Source: an uncultured Coriobacteriales bacterium (GTDB lineage: Bacteria; Actinomycetota; Coriobacteriia; Coriobacteriales; Eggerthellaceae). From it: 8,190 bases of DNA. Below are positions 1-4,873 of this stretch, piece by piece. A model generated the notes under the pieces. The model saw nothing but the letters and a program-made list of their open reading frames with translations. It was not told where the DNA came from and made no database searches. The position numbers were made by a program, and so were the translations under genes. The stretch lies in contig CAMPNZ010000060.1 in the NCBI GenBank assembly GCA_946892075.1, positions 1 through 8,190 on the forward strand. Reading direction: 5' to 3'. How positions within the stretch are numbered: position 1 is the first letter of the stretch; each line of letters opens with the position of its first letter.

Positions 1-771
1 CACCGTTTGCGCAGATGTGGTGAGAGTGGGCGCGGATGAAGTTTCCGTTGATGTGGAGGCAGTTTGTGCCGTTGGTACGGCGGCAGTTTGTGCCGTTTGC
101 GCAGGTGCTGAGGTAGTTTGTGGCGTTTTTGCAGGTGTAGCGTGTGATACATCCGAAGATGCGGGTTGCGTTTTCGCAGGTGCAGCGTGCAAAGCTTGCC
201 AGCCTGCACACGCTCCTGCAAACGAAAGGCGCGCTTCTTCATCGCCACTAATAATGTCAAGCTCGAAGCCAGCCTCGCGAAACACACGGTGCAGATCGTC
301 TTTGTTGCTTGCATCGCGCGCTGCCGACGTTGCGCACGCACGCACGCGGGCACGTTCGTGTTCCTGCTGTTCATACGCCGAAAGTTGAGTGCGAAAATCG
401 CGCAGCGTTGCCGAAAGCCGTTGCAGTGCGGCGCTTGAAATGCGCCGTGTTGCGTCAACGCGCTCGCCCACATTCACGATAGCGTACGCGCGATGAAGAA
501 CGTGCAGGTGCTGCGACGTTTCGATGCGCGCTACCAGCATGCGCACCGTTACCGTGCCGCAATCGATTGCGGCATACAATCCCGGCTGTGTAGTGGGGTT
601 AGCGCAGACAGTGGCGAACGTGGAATTGTCGCTTGCGGCAGCTTCGTCATAAGTCGTGCTGGTGGCGGCTTTGTTGCCGCTAGCGCCGCTGACTGTCTTC
701 GCGCTTGATACAGCGTTGGCGCTTGGTGCAGCGTTCGCGCTGGTGGCGTGGTTGGTGCTGCGCTTCTTCAT
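1..771 (-). CDS. Ppx/GppA-family exopolyphosphatase / pppGpp phosphatase, C-terminus beyond the window
   Basis: 257 codons are visible from the ATG (771-769); the gene runs off the left edge. Members of this ASKHA-fold family hydrolyse polyphosphate or pppGpp in the cytoplasm. The nucleotide-binding phosphate-1 motif is clear at residues 67-83 (AAIDCGTVTVRMLVARI). Further on come CATSAARDASN and the loop SGDEEARLSFAGA (about 175-187), the region holding the proposed catalytic glutamate in studied PPX enzymes. Two oddities are visible. Residues 1-64 are a low-complexity Ala/Ser/Asn/Thr extension. From about residue 190 to the edge there is a Thr/Gln/Ala/Pro-rich stretch where the family normally soon reaches its DIGGGSTE motif, which is not seen here. 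The start overlaps the upstream gene's stop as ATGA, which suggests translational coupling; the Shine-Dalgarno is weak. Substrate (polyP or pppGpp) cannot be decided from this part. Confidence 0.88.
   Translation of the reverse strand, partial: MKKRSTNHATSANAAPSANAVSSAKTVSGASGNKAATSTTYDEAAASDNSTFATVCANPTTQPGLYAAIDCGTVTVRMLVARIETSQHLHVLHRAYAIVNVGERVDATRRISSAALQRLSATLRDFRTQLSAYEQQEHERARVRACATSAARDASNKDDLHRVFREAGFELDIISGDEEARLSFAGACAGWQALHAAPAKTQPASSDVSHATPAKTPQTTSAPAQTAQTAAVPTAQTASTSTETSSAPTLTTSAQTV
58..104. repeat. Short DNA repeats inside the Ppx/GppA insert
   Basis: The 16-mer GGCAGTTTGTGCCGTT occurs at 58-73 and 82-97, and the 12-mer CCGTTTGCGCAG at 3-14 and 93-104, with degenerate relatives up to about 185. 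On the coding strand they give AQTAQTA and PTAQTA units. The pattern fits expansion of a low-complexity linker by repeat duplication. Confidence 0.7.
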
Positions 772-1943
772 CGCGACTGCTCGTTTCCACGACTGGTATT
801 CTTCACGTTGTTGCTGTTCGCTGCACTTCCGTTTTGCGATGCGTTACTGCTGTTCGTTGCGCTCCCGTTCGCACTTGGCGCGCTCCCGTTCGCGCTGGTA
901 GCGCTCCCGTTTTGCGGGCTGTTCTCAGACGAACCTTTCCCCTGCTGTGCATCAGGCAAGGAGCTATCAGGGATTTTCTCCACGCCAAACAACACATCCA
1001 GCACGGGCGAATACCACGTGTCAGGAGGAGCGTATCTGCGCGCCATACCGCGACGCAGCGCGCGCTCCCTGTTTACTTCCTCGTCGGAATAATCGTCAGA
1101 CAAGCCATCTACCTGGCCCAGCGTTTCATTCTTCGCCGCATATCCGCGTTTGCGAGCAAGCGTCCGCGCGCCTTCCTCACCGCGAATTTCATTCGTGCTC
1201 GCCTCCAAATACTGCACACTTTTCTGAAGCTCCTGCAGCTCAATCTGCTTCGCTTGGTTCATGCGTACGCCCTGGTAATAATTGCGCGTGGGCTCGTACA
1301 AGAAGATGATAATGGCGCACACGCACACCACAACGCCAATCGCGACGGCTTTTTTGCCTGATAAATGCAGGCGCTGAAGCACGCGGTCGAGCAGCGTAGC
1401 TTTACTGTAACGCGACGGCGCGGGGCGCTTGCGAGCGTCCTCAAACGAAGCGGTGTTTTTGTGGGCGCGGCGGGCTGAGCCCTCGTAGATGGCTGCTTTT
1501 GGAGTGCGGCCTTGCGTGTCGGCGGATGCAGCAGATGAGGCGGATGTGGCGGAAGAAAATGAGGAACGTGTCGCCGCGCCTGATGCCGTTCGTGACGAAG
1601 CGCCTGATGACGAGCCTGCGGCGCCTGGTGCTGACACGTTTTCTTCTCCATAACGCTTATTGAACAACGCGCGCGCTTTTTGCTTGCGGCGGCGCGCCAT
1701 CATGTGCTGAAAACGCTCCAAAAAACCGTGCGGAGTGTCGTCAGATGCGTATTCAGGCGCGCTGTACCGAGGGTCATTGTTCTGAGGGTCGCTGTACCGA
1801 GGTGCATTGTAGCGAGAGTCATTGTTCTGAGGGTCATTATACCGAGGCGCACTGCGCTGAAAATGTTCGCGCTGAGCAGGGCGCACCATGTGAGCATCGT
1901 TTTCGTGATGCTTGAAAGAGTGCGTCATGCGTTGTAACTCCAT
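768..1943 (-). CDS. DivIC/FtsB-type septum formation initiator with long low-complexity tails
   Basis: 391 codons from the ATG at 1943. The family fold is in the middle: one transmembrane helix at about 199-216 (AVAIGVVVCVCAIIIFLY), then a coiled coil about 217-255 and the family signature GEEGARTLARKRGY. Such proteins form part of the FtsQ/DivIB-FtsL-FtsB/DivIC divisome complex; topology should be cytoplasmic N-terminus and external C-terminus. Usual members are near 100-200 residues; the extra length is a Tyr/Asn/Pro repeat (34-63), a Ser/Ala-rich segment (about 103-150) and an Asn/Gly/Ser/Ala tail (about 340-391). Start choice: the second ATG (1928-1926, Met6) has GGAG nine nt upstream, whereas the first lacks a good Shine-Dalgarno, so the true product may be 386 residues. 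The stop overlaps the next gene's ATG by ATGA, implying one operon. Confidence 0.85.
   Translation of the reverse strand: MELQRMTHSFKHHENDAHMVRPAQREHFQRSAPRYNDPQNNDSRYNAPRYSDPQNNDPRYSAPEYASDDTPHGFLERFQHMMARRRKQKARALFNKRYGEENVSAPGAAGSSSGASSRTASGAATRSSFSSATSASSAASADTQGRTPKAAIYEGSARRAHKNTASFEDARKRPAPSRYSKATLLDRVLQRLHLSGKKAVAIGVVVCVCAIIIFLYEPTRNYYQGVRMNQAKQIELQELQKSVQYLEASTNEIRGEEGARTLARKRGYAAKNETLGQVDGLSDDYSDEEVNRERALRRGMARRYAPPDTWYSPVLDVLFGVEKIPDSSLPDAQQGKGSSENSPQNGSATSANGSAPSANGSATNSSNASQNGSAANSNNVKNTSRGNEQSR
859..912. repeat. 21-bp repeat encoding the NGSA tail
   Basis: The motif GCGCTCCCGTT begins at 859, 880 and 901, an exact 21-bp period, with degraded units on the left. On the coding strand each unit encodes a seven-residue step such as ANGSAPS. 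It forms the low-complexity C-terminal tail of the DivIC/FtsB-type protein. Confidence 0.75.
1755..1844. repeat. 15-bp units (45-bp super-repeat) encoding RYxxP pentapeptides
   Basis: Residues 34-63 of the division protein are six pentapeptides, RYNDP-QNNDS-RYNAP and RYSDP-QNNDP-RYSAP: a three-unit block duplicated once. In DNA the 18-mer GTCATTGTTCTGAGGGTC occurs exactly at 1773-1790 and 1818-1835, 45 bp apart, and GCTGTACCGAGG at 1761 and 1791. It is a recent in-frame tandem duplication in the cytoplasmic N-terminus. Confidence 0.85.
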
Positions 1944-2097
1944 TCATTTCTTAAGACAACCGTAGAAGTAGCGCCCAAACACACGCAGCGCATGCGTGGG
2001 ACGCAAAACCCGCGCTGGCATGGGTGCACAAACAAGTAACATAGCAAGAACACGCACACGCGGGCGCGTAGCAAACCATATGCGTTCGACAACGCGA

Positions 2098-2496
2098 TTA
2101 GTGACTATACGGAAGCGTAATGCCGCGTTTTTTGATGTATTCGATCCATTTGACGAACGAAGAGTCGCTGATGGCGTGTTCCATCAAACACGCTTCCTCG
2201 TTGGCAACTTCCTCGCTAATGCCCAGTTCCTGCGTCAAAAACGCAAACAGCAAATGATGACGCTCAAGCACCGCTTTACCGTACTCGTAGCCCTCTTCCG
2301 TAAGCGTAATGTCGCCATAATATGGCTGGTCAGCTAAGCCTTTTTCCTTCAACATAGAAATGGCTTTGTTCACGGAGGCTTTTGAAACTTCAAGCTTATT
2401 GGCTATATCGACTGAACGAACAGAAACCGTGCTTGTTCCCCCCAGCATTACAATAGCTTCAAGATAATCTTCGTGCGATTTTGAAATTTTATCCAT
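2098..2496 (-). CDS. DtxR/MntR-family metal-dependent transcriptional repressor
   Basis: 132 residues, the usual size of the two-domain (MntR-like) form without an SH3-like third domain. An N-terminal winged helix (about 5-70) includes the recognition region VSKASVNKAISMLKEKGL and the wing LTEEGYEYGKAV; a helical metal-binding and dimerisation domain follows. Visible ligand positions by family comparison are D10, E13, H80 (in RHHLL), C103, E106 and H107. Cys103 lies where MntR has Glu99 and iron-sensing DtxR has Cys102, while Asp10 is MntR-like. With feoB nearby, I infer an Fe(II)-responsive or Fe/Mn dual repressor of iron uptake. The ATG at 2496 has a good Shine-Dalgarno (GAGGGA, about 8 nt upstream). 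Its own promoter lies at 2538-2546. It is separated from the feo block by the toxin-antitoxin cassette. Confidence 0.92.
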   Translation of the reverse strand: MDKISKSHEDYLEAIVMLGGTSTVSVRSVDIANKLEVSKASVNKAISMLKEKGLADQPYYGDITLTEEGYEYGKAVLERHHLLFAFLTQELGISEEVANEEACLMEHAISDSSFVKWIEYIKKRGITLPYSH

Positions 2497-2537
2497 CGTT
2501 CTATCCCTCAGTAAGTGACCTGCAATAGAGCAATTTT

Positions 2538-2546
2538 ATTGTAGCA
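2538..2546 (-). promoter_or_regulatory. Extended -10 promoter of the metal regulator
   Basis: On the minus strand the sequence reads TGCTACAAT, an extended -10 element (TGn plus TACAAT). No good -35 is visible, as is common for extended -10 promoters. Transcription would begin near 2531, leaving a leader of about 35 nt with the GAGGGA ribosome-binding site. The palindrome CAATTTTATTG (2531-2541) overlaps the start region and is a possible operator, but is not a clear iron box. Confidence 0.5.
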
Positions 2547-2589
2547 CGGCGCGCGTGAATTGGATATACCATGCCAGCGAGATGTTAAA

Positions 2590-2616
2590 AATATCGTGCG
2601 AGTGGACAAGGGCGAA
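2590..2616. repeat. Left copy of the 27-bp direct repeat framing the toxin-antitoxin cassette
   Basis: Begins AATATCGTGCGAG and ends GGGCGAA. It matches 4439-4465 at 24 of 27 positions in the same orientation. The copy lies 16 bp past the toxin stop codon and about 45 bp upstream of the regulator's -10. The three differences are T, T and A here against C, C and G in the right copy. Confidence 0.75.
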
Positions 2617-2632
2617 ATTACTTTTCTCTCAT

Positions 2633-3391
2633 TTATTTCAACCCATAACACCGATATAAAATATCCAATAACGTTTGTTTATCTACTCCTCTGATTCCTA
2701 ATGATTTTAGGTTTATATCTTCTTCAGCTACATCATCTAAAAATGCCTTCATGTCATTCGATATATCTACACTAAGTGTTTGTCTTGTATTGACTGTCAT
2801 TAACTGAGCTAGCCGAAACACATCATTCTTATGTTTCTTGATGGTATGGCTGTCAATACATTCTCCATTCTCTTTACGTTCTTTCAAATCTAACCATGCT
2901 TTAGCTTTAAATGGTATTAAACAACTTGGACGTAATACCGGAATTTCCTCAATCATTATCTGTCCGTTTTTTAACAAGTTATAATATGATTCGTTAAGAA
3001 GAATTGCTGATAAACTGGAAATTTCATCATCAATAGGAAGTGGTGTAATCACAGCATTTTCGTCTAAAGTCAGACCGTGTGGATTTCTAGAAAATATTTC
3101 TATCATAGAAGGGAAAGCTGTACTTTTTGGTTCTCTAAAGCGATAAAACTGCACATTTCCTGTGCGCTTATTCACGTGCTTGTACTCCGCTTCTTTAACG
3201 TATGCCCAAAACTGCCTACCAAACTCTGCCGTTAACGATTCAATGATCAGCACAATGTCTATATCTTTTGTTGCACGAAAAGGTAATTCTTCATATGTCA
3301 TGATTAAATCACATGCTGTTCCGCCAATTATCACATATTGATCCTCAAAACCCCGAAAATGTTCTTTGAAGTTTAAAAGTCCATTAACCAT
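2633..3391 (-). CDS. AbiEii-like nucleotidyltransferase toxin of a type IV-like toxin-antitoxin pair
   Basis: 252 residues of the minimal-nucleotidyltransferase type. The core motif is intact: IIGGTA at 21-26 followed by RATKDIDIVL with Asp43 and Asp45 (GG-S/T plus DxD), a possible third acidic residue at Glu98 (MIEIF), then IPFKAKAWLDL (159-169) and the helical KKHKNDVFRL (185-194), matching the later AbiEii-type Lys and Asp motifs. Known members transfer nucleotides, for some onto tRNA 3' ends, and cause growth arrest or phage abortive infection; the target here is unknown. The ATG follows the antitoxin stop by two nt, and its Shine-Dalgarno (GAGG, 5 nt before the ATG) lies in the last antitoxin codons, so translation is probably coupled. 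Base composition is clearly more AT-rich than the flanks. No terminator is visible before the regulator gene. All catalytic motifs look present, so the toxin is probably functional. Confidence 0.8.
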   Translation of the reverse strand: MVNGLLNFKEHFRGFEDQYVIIGGTACDLIMTYEELPFRATKDIDIVLIIESLTAEFGRQFWAYVKEAEYKHVNKRTGNVQFYRFREPKSTAFPSMIEIFSRNPHGLTLDENAVITPLPIDDEISSLSAILLNESYYNLLKNGQIMIEEIPVLRPSCLIPFKAKAWLDLKERKENGECIDSHTIKKHKNDVFRLAQLMTVNTRQTLSVDISNDMKAFLDDVAEEDINLKSLGIRGVDKQTLLDILYRCYGLK

Positions 3392-3393
3392 TA

Positions 3394-4323
3394 CTACCTC
3401 AATCTTTTATGTAGCAACCCAGCAATTGCGCTTTCAAGCCTCTCGTCATGAGTATCTTGTAGCGATAATGCGACAGAAATATCATCGGCAATTTTATCAT
3501 TAGAAAATTGCGTAGGACTATAAGCCCATACTTCAAGCCTAATTTGCGTGTCTGGATTTATGAGCTCGTCTGTCATTGAAATGGTATCATAATCTGTTTT
3601 GTACACAGCGTAGGTTTCAAGGCGATTTGGAGCTAACATCGTTTTTTTTGAAATTGCTGTTTCACCTGCATATACCATATGAGGCGTTATGTTCGTTTTA
3701 TCTATATATCCCGCCGCACAAACAGGGTTCATTAAATACGTCTTTGCTTTGTCAAAGGTTTCGTAACACGTAAAACGCGACTCAATAAATTTCTTTACAC
3801 CACTTTTTCCTACAAAAAACAGCCCTGTTGCGTCAAGCTGTTTTACGGCGCGAGATAATGTCATCGCCGTAAAGGGAAGCACTTTGCAAGCCTCGGTCAT
3901 ATAGAGGCGCTTCTTCTTACTATACAGGTAAAACAAAAATAATTGCTGCGTTGAATAGGTAAATTTATTGAAAGGCGCGGAAGTTGGCCGCTCGTCAACA
4001 AGTATTGTCCCCAAAAAAGGAAGAAATGCCTGTTTAGCAGTTAAAAATGCAATGTTGTTGTCGATGAAAGATTGCCTGCGATAATTCGAAATTGCTGGAA
4101 GATTAAAAACAACAGGAACATTATCGAGGTGCTGTATTGCTGCTATCTGCTTTTTTAATGCTGGCAGCGTTGGTAAATCGTCTTGTGGGCTAAGTAGTAT
4201 AAAGCGTTGATCTTTCACATAACATGCATGAAAATTATAGCTTCCAGCAATATATACGGGAAGCGACGTGCGATAGTTCCATGTTTCATATTGTATTGGT
4301 ATTCCAAAAATACTGGAACGCAT
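3394..4323 (-). CDS. AbiEi-like winged-helix antitoxin paired with the nucleotidyltransferase
   Basis: 309 residues. A likely winged helix lies at about 138-185 (MTEACKVLPFTAMTLSRAVK, then DATGLFF). It is preceded by a domain with KQAFLPFLGTIL and followed by YAGETAIS (218-225) and a C-terminal EVWAYSPTQF...SVALSLQDTHDERLESA segment. This layout is one I associate with the larger gene found directly upstream of AbiEii-type nucleotidyltransferases; such AbiEi proteins neutralise the toxin and repress their own operon. The family assignment rests mainly on context and on these short motifs. The ATG has AAAGGAG about 10 nt upstream. The gene is AT-rich like its partner, and its promoter region lies inside the repeat-framed cassette. 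An ordinary MarR-like regulator is the alternative. Confidence 0.65.
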   Translation of the reverse strand: MRSSIFGIPIQYETWNYRTSLPVYIAGSYNFHACYVKDQRFILLSPQDDLPTLPALKKQIAAIQHLDNVPVVFNLPAISNYRRQSFIDNNIAFLTAKQAFLPFLGTILVDERPTSAPFNKFTYSTQQLFLFYLYSKKKRLYMTEACKVLPFTAMTLSRAVKQLDATGLFFVGKSGVKKFIESRFTCYETFDKAKTYLMNPVCAAGYIDKTNITPHMVYAGETAISKKTMLAPNRLETYAVYKTDYDTISMTDELINPDTQIRLEVWAYSPTQFSNDKIADDISVALSLQDTHDERLESAIAGLLHKRLR

Positions 4324-4340
4324 AATAGTGTAGCTCCTTT

Positions 4341-4414
4341 CAACGTTGAGCTTATTTTAACGCATTTTATTGGTTTTTAACATAGAAACGTTATATAGAG
4401 AATTTATACGTTAT
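4341..4414 (-). promoter_or_regulatory. AT-rich promoter/operator region of the toxin-antitoxin operon
   Basis: Three ACGTT cores stand upstream of the antitoxin: the palindrome CAACGTTG (4341-4348), and ACGTTAT at 4388-4394 and 4408-4414, the last two exactly 20 bp apart. A minus-strand -10-like TAAAAT lies at about 4354-4359, with other candidates (TATATA, TATAAA) further up; I cannot choose one. The spacing of the ACGTT cores suits autorepression by the winged-helix antitoxin, which is inference. Confidence 0.35.
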
Positions 4415-4438
4415 TACGGAGCGTGATTAGGTAAGCAT

Positions 4439-4465
4439 AATATCGCGCGAGCGGACAGGGGCGAA
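4439..4465. repeat. Right copy of the 27-bp direct repeat framing the toxin-antitoxin cassette
   Basis: Begins AATATCGCGCGAG and ends GGGCGAA; partner of 2590-2616 with three transitions. It contains the palindrome TCGCGCGA, broken in the left copy. Outside the 27 bp the two flanks share nothing obvious, so the edges are sharp. Confidence 0.75.
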
Positions 4466-4640
4466 GGTGGTGCAAGGCGATCTGTGGCAAAAGACGGAGA
4501 AAAAGGCGAAGCAAAGGGCGAAGCAAAATGCGGCACGAAAGCGACGTAACGAATTAAATAAAGTGAAAAGGTGAAAGTGAAAACAGAAAAGATAAAAACA
4601 AAAAACTGAAAGCGAAGAACTGAAAAGATAAGAGGGAAAG
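4466..4640. other. Purine-biased intergenic tract
   Basis: No convincing gene. The plus strand is about 84% purine over roughly 4561-4650 and carries short repeats: GGCGAAGCAAA at 4505 and 4517 (12-bp period) and repeated GAAAAGATAA-like units. One basic open frame of about 40 codons crosses it without ATG or ribosome-binding site, and I do not call it. The tract lies directly past the minus-strand terminator. Confidence 0.6.
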
Positions 4641-4690
4641 AAAAAAACTAACGGGGGAAGAGAGAGGGGGGGTGGGTCCCCCGTTAGTTT
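4641..4690 (-). terminator. Strong intrinsic terminator (minus strand) with C-rich loop
   Basis: A perfect 13-bp stem pairs 4678-4690 with 4645-4657 (AAACTAACGGGGG against CCCCCGTTAGTTT). On the minus strand it is followed by a run of seven T (4647-4641), the layout of a Rho-independent terminator for leftward transcription. The 20-nt loop reads ACCCACCCCCCC then TCTCTCTT, unusually C- and pyrimidine-rich. It could end both the small RNA described here and read-through from the FeoB-associated gene. Confidence 0.82.
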
Positions 4691-4838
4691 ATCTGATGTG
4701 ACGGATAATCAGACGAGAAAAATATCCATCACCGGGTCAGTGAATTAAGTCAGAAAATCTCGCGATACAGCGAGCTAGGTATAAGGTTCGCATTAAAGAA
4801 CCTCGATACGGTTCCTTATTGCTTAACAAGTTCTGACA
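4641..4838 (-). ncRNA. Candidate structured small RNA, unknown class (possibly iron-regulated)
   Basis: About 198 nt between a good promoter and a strong terminator, with no open frame of note. Helices readable on the minus strand are: P1 GTCAGAA/TTCTGAC (4837-4831 with 4755-4749), starting at the predicted 5' end and enclosing P2 AAGGAACC/GGTTCTTT (4817-4810 with 4802-4795) and P3 CTCGC/GCGAG (4774-4770 with 4763-4759); then P4 GTGATGGATA/TATCCGTCAC (4732-4723 with 4707-4698); then the terminator stem. P2 and P4 each contain one G-U pair that is valid only if the minus strand is transcribed, which supports the orientation. P2 and P3 both expose GUAUC in the loop. I recognise no 6S, SRP, tmRNA, RNase P, T-box or known riboswitch signature. 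A leader or attenuator of a lost downstream gene is the main alternative. Confidence 0.55.
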
Positions 4839-4842
4839 ATGG

Positions 4843-4861
4843 TTAGTTTAGGTTTACTTAT
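4843..4861. promoter_or_regulatory. DtxR/IdeR-like iron box over the small-RNA promoter
   Basis: TTAGTTTAGGTTTACTTAT matches the classical iron-box consensus TTAGGTTAGGCTAACCTAA at 14 of 19 positions. It covers the whole -10 element and half the spacer, where bound repressor would block RNA polymerase. The dyad symmetry of the site itself is only partial, and a match this good could occur by chance in a window of this length. Confidence 0.4.
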
Positions 4862-4873
4862 GCGATTCGTCAA
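4845..4873 (-). promoter_or_regulatory. Sigma-70 type promoter for leftward transcription
   Basis: The -35 is TTGACG (4873-4868; 5/6 to consensus) and the -10 is TAAACT (4850-4845; 4/6), separated by exactly 17 nt. The predicted start, near 4838, coincides with the first base of helix P1 of the candidate RNA. It is the best-formed promoter in the window. Confidence 0.6.

Noticed and set aside
705..1361. Long plus-strand open frame
   Set aside because: Antisense to the DivIC/FtsB-type and phosphatase genes; low-complexity Arg/Ser composition is a shadow of the repeats.
4440..4573. Basic open frame of about 40 codons in the purine tract
   Set aside because: No start codon with a ribosome-binding site; Lys/Arg/Gln content follows from A/G-rich DNA.
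4641..4700. T-box-like GGGTGGGTCCCCCG on the plus strand
   Set aside because: Lacks the exact GGGTGGNACCGCG core, the stem I specifier region and a downstream plus-strand gene.
4692..4740. Fluoride-riboswitch-like GGTGATGG and CTGAT segments
   Set aside because: The spacing between the segments is too short, and the conserved pseudoknot partner and inner stem are missing.
4641..4838. 6S RNA
   Set aside because: Length fits, but the 5' end pairs with the middle rather than the 3' end and there is no long rod with a central bubble.
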